Shown: in pieces, positions 1 through 17,118 of the stretch | Layout of the letters: each line of letters starts with the position of its first letter | How positions within the stretch are numbered: the stretch's first letter is position 1 | From: Rallus limicola | Taxonomy: Eukaryota > Chordata > Aves > Gruiformes > Rallidae | Reading direction: 5' to 3' | NCBI GenBank assembly: GCA_022605955.1 | Contig: JAKCOZ010000040.1 | Span: 2,356,001-2,420,000, forward strand | Length of the DNA stretch: 64,000 nucleotides | Position numbers and translations under genes: made by a program | The notes under the pieces: generated by a model | Told to the model about the DNA's origin: nothing | The model's database searches: none | Seen by the model: the letters and a program-made list of their open reading frames with translations, nothing else

Positions 1-6564
<6,564 letters not shown>

Positions 6565-6902
6565 ACAACTCCTGGTTGCATGCAGAAGTACTCTGCAGTG
6601 TGTCTGTGTGAGAGATGAGGCTGATTCTCTTTAATTCTTTGTGAAGTTTGAACTACTCCTATTCGTATTTCAAGCTCTATCTTGATGAGAAGTTGAATTT
6701 CCTTTAAGGACTCTTGGGTTCTACTTAAAATGTTGACATTCCAGGCAACATCTGAGTATTGGAAAGCCAACCGGTGAGTGTTAAGTTAAAAAAATAATCA
6801 GACTAATTAATTAACAGCCAAAATGTTATCTAACTTCTGCAGATGAACCCAGGTGTGCAACTCTTCCAATAACTTCTTTTAGGTTTGCTTTAGGAAGTTT
6901 AA

Positions 6903-6908
6903 AATAAA
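6903..6908 (+). terminator. MEIOC: Candidate polyadenylation signal of MEIOC
   Basis: This AATAAA hexamer lies about 340 nt after the MEIOC stop codon. It is the first canonical hexamer on the plus strand after the gene. The position is plausible, but other hexamers follow (for example near 7742), so usage is inferred. Confidence 0.35.
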
Positions 6909-7877
6909 TAATTTTTAGAATAATGATTCTTAAAGGCTGGAGTCTAATGGGGTGTCTGGTCAGGATCAGATAAGATTGTGATGTACAAATGGTTTCCTTA
7001 CCAAACTAAAACCTGGAAACAGAAGGGGGGGAAAAAAAAGCTAAGAATTCCCAATATTCATGTAAAATTAAATATTTAAAATATAAATATTTATGAATTT
7101 GCAATTTTAGAATCTAAGTTTCTGAAAGGAGATGCACCGGGTTCTACTAAATTACTGGTATGACAAAATTGCTGTTGTGAAACCATGCAATTTAGTAAAT
7201 GTGTTCAGATCTTTTGGGCATGCTCTTGAGGGGGGGAAAAAAAAAAAAAGAACCTCTGTTTTAAAGTATTTAAACTTAATCAAAATGACATGCACACAGG
7301 ATTATCCTTCAGAAAGCTGTGCAGCAGCTGAAATGACGAGTGTTTGTTTTAATGCTTTCACTTTAAAAATTGGAAGAGAGGTATCACAAAGTTCTGAAAT
7401 GTAGGTTTTCTTGATGTTACTCTTCTCACTAGTTAGGTTTGAAATTTGGTTGTCGTATTTTAGACTTATTAGTTGACCTCTGCATTTTGGACAACTATTA
7501 ATACTTGGTGTTTATCTGTGTATCTTAATCTGTATGGAATAGAAGTAATTTATTCACTGATACGGCATGTTGGTATGACGTGGCTCAGGAGATAGGGGGT
7601 TTGAACACTTGAGTATCGTGTTTATAATGTGTGGATTAAATTTATTCAGCTGTCCTTGCCTTAGCTAGCCTGGTATTTTAAATGCCTGTGTTCTTCCTAC
7701 TTCTGGAAATCCTGATATGCAGAAGGGTGCGATCGCACCGCAATAAATTGTCATTAGATGATGTGAGAGAGAAACCCAAATGAGAATGCAGCAGAAAGCA
7801 GATCACTGACAGGACCAAAGGCGTTGCCAGAGGGAGTTTATCTGGGCAGGAGAACAAAGCCCATCTCCGTACTGCAG

Positions 7878-8117
7878 GTTGCTGCATTAAGATTTGTTAA
7901 GTTTAACCCTGGAGGTGTTGATGTTGAAAGCAAAACTCTTGCTGACTTTTGTCTGGTAAGAAATAAAATAGCTTTTGTTGGAGAGCGTCTGCTGTGTTTG
8001 TCTTTGTAGCCTCAGCTCCTAGAACTTGAGCTGTTAACAGGGATTGTGATTTTTTTTTGCTGATGTTTTTAGGAAGTTGTCATGGGAGGAGAACGGGACA
8101 TCACTCAGCAGATGTGA
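7878..8117 (+). other. Two exon-like segments in frame (possible alternative MEIOC 3' end)
   Basis: Segment 7878-7955 is preceded by TACTGCAG and followed by GTAAGA; it encodes 26 residues (VAALRFVKFNPGGVDV...). Segment 8073-8117 follows a T-rich tract ending TTTTTAG; it encodes 14 residues (EVVMGGERDITQQM) and a TGA. Both are phase 0. They would also join in frame to the MEIOC donor at 6549/6550. I do not recognise the peptide. This may be a real alternative end, an unrelated small gene, or chance. Confidence 0.25.
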
Positions 8118-9714
8118 TGTCGTTAGTTACTGAGTTCTGCCCGGTGCATTTGGGTGTGTAAGGTATTTAATAAGCACAGGTGGAGGGGCAGTCAATCCAG
8201 CACAGCCAGTGTGGGATACGAGGATGGTCGTGTAAGTTACTGTAGCATAGATATGTACACAGAGCTGTCACCCTGCCATCGATGGCTGGTATCTGGGGGG
8301 GGATCACAGAGCAGTATTCTTGCCTGTGGGGCAGCTGCTCTACAGGCCGTGCTCCAGGGACCCCAGGGTGCAGGTCCTCCTAGCTTGGACCTCAATGCTC
8401 ACAGACTCTTGGTGGGACTCTTACTCGGTTTTGGCCACTTACTAGCTGGGTCTCCCAGCAGACTGATTACTCTGGAGCTGCTGATTCTCACCAGTAACCT
8501 CACAGCAGGACCTGCTAAGTGGCCACCTGGGCCAGAGCTCAGCAAGGACACACAGGGAGGGGGTGTCCTGTCGCAGAGCTGGGGAGCCACTGGTGATGCT
8601 GAAATGACTCTTGGGTAGAAATGACCCTTAAGTTTAGACAGAGGGAAAATGGTGTCAGTGTACTTAACCCAATCTCTTTCCCTCATCACAAGCTCTGTAC
8701 CCTCAGAGAAGGTGCATAACGCAGTGGGTTCAGTATTGGCACTGGAAATGTTGGGAGTCAAGCTGGAGTGTTCCTACTCTAAATTTCTTGGTGCTGATCC
8801 CAGGAACACACGCCTGAATCTCCGGATCAGCAGTCAGCCCTCCAGGGGCAATGTCTGTCTGGGCACTGAATCAATAGCAGCAGGATTTATCGACGTTCAG
8901 TTACAGCAGCTCTGCGGTGTGAAGGAGACCTGCAGCCTTGCAAGCCAGGAAGCATCAACTGTGCTGACCTGGGCTGAGTGGTACCATAAACCCTTTATGT
9001 GTTAGGACAAAGCTGCAGCACGCTCCTGGGGCTTCCCTGCCCACAGCTGATGAAGGTGCCTCGATGAGGTGCTGCTGGAGGGTTGTGGTTTTGCCCCAGC
9101 AAGTTGGCTAAAACCCCTGGGGCTGGACCCTCCCCAAAAGGGCCATTGCTAGCTGGGGGCACATAACAGAGGGCGGGCCCTGTACCAAGCTGGTGAAGGC
9201 AGCTGTTGGCTCTGGACCTAGCTGAGGGCTAGAGGTTCTCACCTGGAAGCAGATGTGGGAAATGCAGCTTTTGGTGCCCAGCTTTGGAATGTGGTGACAA
9301 AAAAGGACTGAGGGGGGAATTGTTTGAGGGGCCTGGAAAATCAGCAGCTTCCTCAGCCCTACAGGCACAGGGCTGGTCCATGCCCTCACCCAGGCTCAGG
9401 TACTGTCTGAAGGGCAAGAGGTGCCCTCAGTGCTGAGGGTTGCTGTGACACCCCTTCCCCCCTCCCTGTCCTGTTGTGGCCTATGACACCAGCAGTGGCA
9501 CAAACTGTCAGCACTGCAGCCAGGGGCAACCCCAGGCTGGGAAAGGAAACCAGCCCTGGGGCAAGCACAGCCTGGTCACTGCCCTGCCCACACTGCAGAG
9601 TGAGCAACTGGGCCAGGGCTGGGGCAGCCCTCAGGTACCTTGCTGCTGGGTGCAGGCAATCTGAGGATGCCTGTGTCATTCACTCAGACAGAAGCCAGTT
9701 CTTGGCCAACCAGT

Positions 9715-9720
9715 TTTATT
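9715..9720 (-). terminator. CCDC43: Polyadenylation signal of CCDC43
   Basis: The minus strand reads AATAAA here. It would give CCDC43 a 3'UTR of about 1.2 kb after the stop codon at 10929-10927. It is the best canonical hexamer on that strand in the expected range. Confidence 0.5.
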
Positions 9721-10926
9721 TTTCAAGTCCAAAGATAAAGCAGACACACTGCAGCAGCTGGGGGAACAGGAGCTGGGACCCGTTAGGCTAAAAGCAGGTG
9801 CTGGGAGAGGTACCCACAGGAGGCACTAGCTGCCATGAGCATGAAGCAGTGCAGGGACCAGCCACGCAGGTTCCTCACACACCCCTAAAGCACTGCAGCT
9901 CCTTCACACTCAGCTGCCAGAAATTAGTGTTCTCTCCAGAGGCTGCAACGAAAAAGGCTGGAAACAGCAGGTAACGAGCCCTTTGGGGGCAAGAGAAGTC
10001 TTTTCACCCCCAGGGGCAGCTCCAGGCAGCAGCTGTGCCCAGTGAGAGGAACTGACTTGTAAAACCAGCGCACCCAAATCGCTTAGAGCCACTGAGCCTG
10101 TGTGAAAGCATTCGCCCTGGCAACCACCATAGAAATAACAGTCGCTCTTCACCCACACGAAGCACCATTTTCCAGCTACTGGCATGAAGTCTTCACACAG
10201 CGTTAAGGGCTTGACCCCTTTGCTACCACTCTGGCTGACGCTCAGATCAGTGCAGCGTTTCCCTCGCCCAGAGCCCGTGGGTGCTGCAGGCTCAGAGCTG
10301 CAGCTCATCTATATTTCATCACACTTCCCTTCTCCCGCTGCAGAACAACGCTTCCCCTTGCCGAGGTCAGCCCCAAGCCCTGCGCCCCCAGCTCAGCCAG
10401 AGCCAAGCTGAAGCCTTGTTCTTGGCAGCATAAATACATCTATTTGCAAACAGTTTTCAAGGCTGGTGTAAATAAATTCACCATCACCCTGCAGCAGCAA
10501 GTGCTTAATTACAGGTCAGAAAGGGGTTCTGCTCCACTCTCCAACCATTAACATGCTGTCACTGCAAACCAAGGCCAGCAGGACCCAGCCAGCCCCCTCC
10601 TACCTCTCGTGTTGCTTCGCTTGAGGTGAGCAGAAGTAAAACTAATCGATTCAAACATGGGCAATGATCACTTCACCATCCTTTGGTACAGACATTGGCC
10701 ACAACCACCAACTGGGACATTTGACACCACGAGCACATGGCACACTGAGTTAAAGAGGTGCTTGAATTTTCTTTTCTGCTATATTTTTAAAAACTTAAAA
10801 AAAAAAATAAAAAGCTTCCAAAGAACCACTCGCCAGCCACGTGCCCCAAATTCCTGCTGCTTTTTAAAACACACACCATATTCTGAATTCATCTTATCCC
10901 TTCAGAGTCCAACTGGCAAACCCCAG

Positions 10927-13900
10927 CTATCGCTTCCGCTCGCCTTTCTGTGTCCTTTTCTTCTCCTTCTCCTTCCTCTCCTGCTTGGCTAGCTTATCCT
11001 TCTCTCGCTGGAGTTTATCTTGCTCTTTTTTCTTCTGGAACTCATCCCGCAGCAGCTCCCGTTCCAGCTTCCTGGCATTCACCACATCCTCCACGTTTGT
11101 GTTGCGGAACAGCGCTGGTGCCGTGTTAAGGGCAGACAACACCGAAGCCGTGCGGCTTCCGCTCTGAGCTCAACACCAGCTGGTTTATTCTAACTCCCCC
11201 TCCACCTTCCGACTCCCACTTCTGCTTCCTTGCCTTACCCACTAAGGAATTTGGGAATGGAAAAGGTAAAAAAGGCATCTCTGCCTGGTTTTCCAGATGG
11301 AAGAGTCACACAGAGTGAACGCTCCTAGAAAAGGATTTTTATTTTTGCTAGAAAAATCAAGTTGCCTACAGGATCTTAAGATGGGTACGTAAAAAAATCT
11401 ATTGTAAAACCCCTACACAAGCACAAGGACAGGCTGGGCAGAGGATGGATGGATGGATGGATGGATGGATGGATGGATGGATGGATGGATGGATGGATGG
11501 ATGGATGAAGAGCAGCCCTGAGGAGAAGGACTTGGAGTGCTGATCGATAAGAGTGTGCACTGGCACCTCAGAAAGCCACCCGTGTCCTGGGCCACATTGA
11601 GAACAGTGTGGGCAACAGGTCTGGGGGGGGATTCTGCCCCTGTGGTGAGACCCCACCTGGAGTGCTGCATCCAGCTCTGGGGTCCCCAAGACAGGAAAGA
11701 CATGGAGCTGTTGTAGACTCCTCTGGAATTGCTCCAAAGACGATCATGGGGTTGGGGCACCTCTCCTGTAAAGCCAGGCTGAGAGTTGGGCTGGTTCAGC
11801 CTGGAGAAGAGAAGGCTCCAGGGAGACCTAACTGTGGTGCCCCAATGCTTAAAGGGGTCCTACAGGAAACTGGGAGAGGGGCTGTTGCCCAGGGAGGGCA
11901 CGGACTGGACAAGGGGTGATGGCTTCAAGCTGGAAGAGGGCAGGGTTAGGTTAGACATGAGGAAGGAATTCTTCACTGAGGGTGGAGAGACCCTGGCACA
12001 GGGTGTCCAGAGAGGCTGTGGGAGCCCCTGGATCCCTGGCAAGGCTCAAGGCCGTGTTGGATGGGGCTTTGGGACCCTGGGTTGGATGGGGCTTTGGGCA
12101 CCCTGGGTTGGAAGGGGTTGGAACTAGATGGGCTTTGAGGTCCCTCCCAACCCAAAGCATTCTCTGACTCTACAAAATTAAGAGGAATAAAAACAGCACG
12201 TAAGAGTTTGATTTCCTCACAGGATTCACTACAGCTGTGTGTGACACGATTTTCTCCATATACAGGCCTGTGGTTGGAGCTGGCAGCCCCAGGATGGAGC
12301 CAACAGGTCCAAAGTGTTCCCAGGAGCTCCTGAACAATCCCAGCCAGTCTTGTGTCCTCTGTGCTGCAGCGAAGGGTGGCTCTGGGAAGAGCCTTAGGAA
12401 GAGTGAGCGGGTGTCTCTTCCCCCTCGCCATCAGGAATGTAAGGACAAGATAATTCAAATTTCACTTCTTAATTCAGTGCTGAAACCCACTTCTACCTTA
12501 AACCTGGCAGCTGGTGAGCTCAAGGAATGTCCTGAATTACTGGGACCAGGTGGGATACTTGCTCCCTGAAGCTCAGCAGCAGCACAGCCTTAGGACTTAC
12601 CCTGTAGTTTTGTTTCTGTTGCACTTAGAATAAATCCTGTCACAATTTACCTCTCTGGACAACAGTCAACATGAAGATGATGTTCTGGGAGAATTCTCAT
12701 TATTAGTAAGATGTTCTGTGAGGCTGCAGTGGGTGGAGGAAGGAAGGAACAGAGGAGAGAAAAGAGAATGATGGGACGTGTGCACGGGACAGGGAGCAGA
12801 CAGATCTCCAACCTTCATTATGAGCAAGGTCAGGCTACATGGAAAGACAAAGGAATCACCCAACTTAATTCTTCCAGATGAGGAAGAACAGGGAAACTCA
12901 CCATGGAAGCTGCCTTCAGTGATCCCCAGTCCCTCACAACTCAAAGGATACATTTTTCTGATCCAATATTTACTGCTGTGGCAGTGGATCCATCCTGCTC
13001 ATCCTCACCAGTGAGGGAGTTAAGGAAATACCAGTGTCTGTAATGACTTTGTGCCTCTGCACCCTTAACTCAAAACACATCATCAAGCCAGGAGGAAGCA
13101 GCAGAACATTAATGCAGACAGTCAAGGCCCCCACACCACAACCTCCTCCTGCTGCACCAGCACCAGGTACGACCCCTCCCCATCCAACTTTGCTGTTCAA
13201 GGCAGAACTTGTTCTCCAGCACTACAAGGAGTTAACTTTAAACTCCCCCACTCCACACACACTCTCCATAAAGATCATTTCAGCAGATTTCTCCTTAGAA
13301 AACAAAGACACATTAAGGACCAGATACAGAGCTGCCAGGAGGCAACTCACTCCTGCAACACACCTGGGCCAGGCAAACCTTCCTGGGGCCCAGGACACAC
13401 CTTCCCAGGCCAAGCAGCTGTTGTTGGGGAGTGTGGGAATGGCAGAGAAAGACACTCAAGGGAGCGTCTGTTCATGGCACTCCACAAACTCCATGCTCTT
13501 TTCCATGGAAGTTAATTTTACCAGGAAGAAAGAAGAGAAGAGAAGTTTCTCCAATTCTCCCTGGCACTAGATCCAGTCAGAGACATTAACAAACACTCTC
13601 CAGCAAAGCCCAGAGTTTCATCCAGGCCAGGCAAAGGATATTCCTCCTCATCCGTCACGTTGGCATACTGGGCCAGGAGGGCAGCTTTCCTCTGCTGCTC
13701 TTCCTGGGACACCTCCTTCGGCTTCACCACGATCTTGGCCTGCTTCTCCATCATGCTGGCGATGGCTCGGAGCTCATCTGGCAAGGAGAGGAGTCAGCAC
13801 GTCAGTCAGTCAGTCAGTCCCAGCTGACAGACACCACAGGCTGCCACTCTCCCCAAAAAGCACCGTCCCACTGTGGCTGTCCCCCCATCTGCACAGAAGC

Positions 13901-16791
13901 AGCTGTTGCTGGGGATGAAAGTGCAGAGTTAAAGGGAGAAGGCTCACCCAAAAATAACCCCCCACCCTCCTCCCAAGGTGACTAGTGGTGCTGTCAACAC
14001 CCAGAGCGCAGTGAGTCAGCTGCTTCCAGGAATTACCTCTCTTGAGAGGGCAGGAGCTGTGAAAGAGCCACTGAGGAGGCACCTGATGTCGTGACACCAG
14101 CTTCCCCGTGTGAGGAGACAACCACAACTAGACACTGTTTTTCCTGGAGCAAGGGAAGTTTCACAATGGAACTCTGAAATCAGTAAGGCTCCAGGTAATG
14201 GAAATCCATTTATTCCAAATTCCATTCTCTTCTGGGTGAAGGCAGCTGACCATGGCTCCTGAACCACACACTTAAACCCCCAGCAAGCAGGGATTCTGAA
14301 AACCCAACGTGATGGGATCGCCTGAACACACTGCTCTACCCACCCAGGGAACAGACAGACCCCTTCTAACCCCAGAGCGCTGCTCCTCATCCCTTCCAAT
14401 GACATTTGGGGTTTGACACCATGTATTTGGTTTCAGTTTGTTGTTAATTTATCCTCAGGATTCCATAATTCTATTGATCTCAGTGGGGATTTATCCTTTA
14501 TGGAATCACAGTGAAATAATCAAGCCTGTGTGTTTCTAACAGCCCAGAGGGACACATACTGCCACCTTCCACCTGCAACACAGAAACCCCTGTGGGGAAC
14601 CAACAGTCTGAGGAGAGCCCCAAAAGAGGGGTTGGTTTCAGTGAACCCCAGAATAGTTTAACTTTTCCCTGTCCCCAGCCAAGGGCTTCAGTGAATTTTG
14701 GGGGAAAGCCACTGAACTGGTGCATGGGGCAGCTGCCTCCTCTGTAGAGTGAGGTGAAAATCTGTGGGGAAACATGGACTGAGAGGAGGAAAGCACTGTC
14801 AACACAGGCCTTAGGTGAGGACTCGCTGGGGGAGCTGGTTGAGAGCGACATCATTCTGTTTGGAACCAGCTCCCTTTAGCTCTGCATGTTCTGTTTGTAA
14901 CCAGAACCAACAGAACGACTGCAAAGCAAAAAAAAACCCAAAAAAATAAGCAGGATTTAGCCAAGGAAAAACTCTTTCAGCATGAGGGGGGCAGAGCCCT
15001 GTGCCAGGCTGCCCAGAGGGGCTGGGGAGTCTCCATCTCTGGAGACATTCCAACCCCTGATCCTGGGCACTGTCCTGTGCAGCCTGCTCGAGGGGATCCT
15101 GCTCTGGGGGGTGGGACTGGGGGATCTCCAGAGGTCCCTGCTGACCCCTGTTGTTCAGGGATGCTGTGAGAAGGGATGTTACATCGCCGTGGGCTATGGT
15201 TAGGTCAGTGCAGTTGGAAGATCACTAACTGATCCATACAGGAAGCTTAAACCAGAGAAACCTTCCCAACATCTCCTGCCCTGCACTCCAGAGCTCTACC
15301 CAGTGACCAGAACAAGCCTCCCCCGATGAACAAGACTGAGACAGAGATCTCTGCTCCGAGCTGACAGCTGAAGATGAGGGATGGAGTCAGAGAGGCTGCA
15401 CACAAACAGTGGCACTGTACATGTGCCTGGGAAAGGAGCATCAGCCCCGCTGAGCTTCCCCCCCCCCCAGCAAGCATCTGGGGAGAAGGGACAAAAAAAT
15501 ACTCCTTGTAGGAAATGATTGTGAAAAAGGAAATCAGAATACTCTCCTGCTGCATTTTGAGACCTTCTCCTGGGGTGAGCAGCAGAAGGGGGAGCACAGC
15601 TCTCCGTGGGTGCAATAGAAACCCACTTGCTTTCCAAACTAGTGTCAGCTTAAGTAGCACAGGCATTTTATACCACAGCAACTGCACTAGGTGCCACTGC
15701 TACATCATTAGCTTTTAATGGGGAGAGAGCCCAAGGTGTTTTGGAAAAGGAAATGTTAAAATCCTACAGAAAAAAAAAAAAAAGTTAAATTAGCTTTTCT
15801 TCTGGAGCATTACAAACCTGAAGAGCAGCAGGATGCTAGGAACAGCCAGAAGGGAAACTGCTCATCCTCATTTCATATTTCAAGAAAAAACAGCAAAGCA
15901 GCAATGGCAATGGGAAGCAAGTCAGATCTGTGAACATATCAGCAGCGTTGGTTTGAACTCCTGACAGGACAAACACAGAGTTCTCTCTGGGTAAGGCCCT
16001 GCAGGTGACTCACACCGTGAGGAAACAGTACACTGAACAGGAACACTACCTTCTTTTTTCTCTTTGGCGTCAACAATCTGAGATTCAGACCACTTCTCAA
16101 CTACTTCCCTGCAAACATCGTTTAAGAGATCTTCTTCCTAGTAAGGGAAAAGAGACTTCTCAGTCTGGGAACAGAGTTGGGCTGCTTTAAACACACACGA
16201 ATCAGGTATGAAAAGCAGGAGCTGCAGAGAATCCAAACACCCAGCGAGAAGCTGAAGCAATCCAGCTTCACCCACGAAATCTCCTCGTTAAACGCAGAGA
16301 GTCACAGACTCGCAGAGCTGCAGGGGTTGGAAGGGGCCTCCAGAGCCCAGGGGGTCCAACCCCCTGCCAAAGCAGGGTCCCCGGGACAGGGCACACAGGG
16401 CGGCGTCCAGACGGGCCCCGAGTCCCCCGCGCCAGCCCCGCACCGACCCGCGCGTCGCTTCCCGGGGACGTGAGGGAGGCCCGGCAGGGAGGCGGACAGC
16501 TCAGCAGCGCGGGCCAGGCGGCGGTGCCTCCGGAGCCGGGCCCCCGCCCCCAGACTCGTCGCGCCCGGCCGGGTCACCAGCGACCGGCACCCCCAGCCCC
16601 GGCCCGGCCCTCACCAGGCAGGCGGCCAGGACCCCGCGCAGCGCCTCCAGCCGCTCCTCGTCGCTCTCCTCCTCGCGGAGCAGCCCCTGGATGTAGGCAC
16701 CGTACACGGCGCGGTCGAGGCCCAGCGCTTCCAGCCGCCCCGCCAGCCAGTCCGCAAACCCGCCCGCCACCTCCCCACCGGGCGCCGCCAT
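10927..16791 (-). CDS. CCDC43: CCDC43, coiled-coil domain protein 43 (complete, 5 coding exons)
   Basis: Minus-strand exons are 16791-16615, 16137-16050, 13777-13642, 13010-12952 and 11114-10927. They total 648 nt, or 215 aa, close to the roughly 220 aa of the mammalian protein. Exon 1 gives the conserved N-terminus with [20 protein letters not shown]. Exon 2 reads [19 protein letters not shown] and exon 3 [20 protein letters not shown] with [12 protein letters not shown]. Exon 4 contains VNIGSEK. Exon 5 contains [18 protein letters not shown] and a very basic and acidic C-terminal helix ending [11 protein letters not shown]. The molecular role is poorly known. The start ATG lies in a CAAGATGGCGGC context. 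Introns 1 and 2 have ordinary GT-AG ends. Introns 3 and 4 carry minor-spliceosome signals, described separately. The gene is divergent from DBF4B. Confidence 0.95.
11443..11506 (+). repeat. (GGAT)n microsatellite
   Basis: Sixteen perfect GGAT copies lie directly against the 5' edge of a CR1 fragment, inside CCDC43 intron 4. The HPSI-type frames across it are artefacts. Confidence 0.97.
11507..12175 (+). mobile_element. CR1 LINE fragment, about 670 bp
   Basis: The segment includes the degenerate end of the second ORF (CAGAAAGCCACCCGTGTCCT) and the untranslated region (TGGTTCAGCCTGGAGAAGAG). The tail contains TGAGGTCCCTCCCAACCCAA and CTCTGACTC. It has many stops and frameshifts. It lies antisense within CCDC43 intron 4. 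Confidence 0.88.
13011..13641 (-). other. CCDC43: CCDC43 intron 3, U12-type AT-AC
   Basis: On the minus strand the donor is GAGGA|ATATCCTTT, a perfect match to the AT-AC minor-class 5' site. The 3' end has TTCCTTAAC, a perfect U12 branch sequence with its A at 13020, then TCCCTCAC|TGG. The intron ends in AC at 13012-13011. No AG acceptor nearby keeps the frame. Joining GA|T gives D-G-E-D-E, in line with the acidic segment at this place in mammalian CCDC43. Confidence 0.88.
13778..13820 (-). promoter_or_regulatory. CCDC43: Tandem CTGAC branch-point motifs upstream of CCDC43 exon 3
   Basis: On the minus strand, four overlapping CTGAC units plus a fifth nearby precede the acceptor CCTTGCCAG. 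Candidate branch adenosines fall at 13814, 13810, 13806, 13802 and 13794. These are about 16-36 nt from the end of intron 2, the normal range for U2-type branch points. Confidence 0.5.
14970..15175 (+). mobile_element. CR1 LINE 3' fragment
   Basis: Contains GTGCCAGGCTGCCCAGAGGG, GGAGTCTCCATCTCTGGAGA and a tail with TCTCCAGAGGTCCCTGCTGA. It lies antisense in CCDC43 intron 2. It is close in sequence to the copy at 20366-20706. Confidence 0.85.
16302..16418 (-). mobile_element. CR1 LINE 3' end in CCDC43 intron 1
   Basis: The plus strand shows the reversed CR1 tail: TCACAGACTCGCAGAGCTGC, then GGGTTGGAAGGGGCCTCCAG and GGTCCAACCCCCTGCCAAAG. It ends about 200 bp from CCDC43 exon 1, at the edge of the CpG island. 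Confidence 0.85.
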
Positions 16792-17118
16792 CTTGGAGCG
16801 CCGCCGCCACCACGCATGCGCGCCGGCCCGCCCGCGAGGGAGCGCCAAGGGAGCGCAACGGCGGCCGCAGCGGACAAACTTGTGGCGGTACCGCCGGGGG
16901 AAGCGGCGGCAGAACCGGCCTGTCATCGCCAGCCCGCGACCTGGGGGAGGCACGGCCCGTCGGTGCCGACAGCCGCGCCCCGCTGCCCCGCTCCTCCCTT
17001 CTCGGGAGCGGCGAAGGCGCTGGCCCGGCTTCGCGGGCGGCGGCGTGTCCCCGCGCGGCCGCCGTGAGGGGCGGAGCGGGCGGGAATTTAAGCGGCGGCG
17101 CCCGGGCGGGCGGGTGTC
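16792..17118. promoter_or_regulatory. Bidirectional CpG-island promoter of CCDC43 and DBF4B
   Basis: The start codons of the two divergent genes are 327 bp apart in very GC- and CpG-rich sequence; the island extends roughly 16370-17640. Visible motifs are the YY1-type CAAGATGGCGGC over the CCDC43 ATG (minus, 16797-16786), an NRF1-like palindrome ACGCATGCGCGC at 16812-16823, and GGGCGGGAAT at 17078-17087, which fits an E2F site, just before the DBF4B start. There is no clear TATA box. Motif calls are by eye. Confidence 0.75.

Larger units (their letters stand above)
6565..9714. other. Intergenic region between MEIOC and CCDC43 3' ends
   Basis: The region separates two convergent genes. Its left part is AT-rich. 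An AATAAA at 6903-6908 could end the short form of the MEIOC transcript. Two exon-like segments, 7878-7955 and 8073-8117, sit here and are described separately. The remainder shows no recognisable gene or repeat. Confidence 0.5.
11115..12951 (-). other. CCDC43: CCDC43 intron 4, U12-type GT-AG
   Basis: On the minus strand the donor is T|GTATCCTTT, a full match to the U12 5' splice consensus. The acceptor region reads TGCCCTTAAC followed by ACGGCACCAG. The branch A at 11126 is 11 nt from the intron end. The intron also contains a CR1 copy and a (GGAT)n array. The join T|CG gives a serine before LFRNTN and keeps the frame. Confidence 0.85.

Noticed and set aside
6736..6768. Small exon-like segment between CCAG and GTGAGTG after the MEIOC stop
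   Set aside because: It is phase 2 at its end and leads to an immediate stop in the next candidate segment. There is no protein support.
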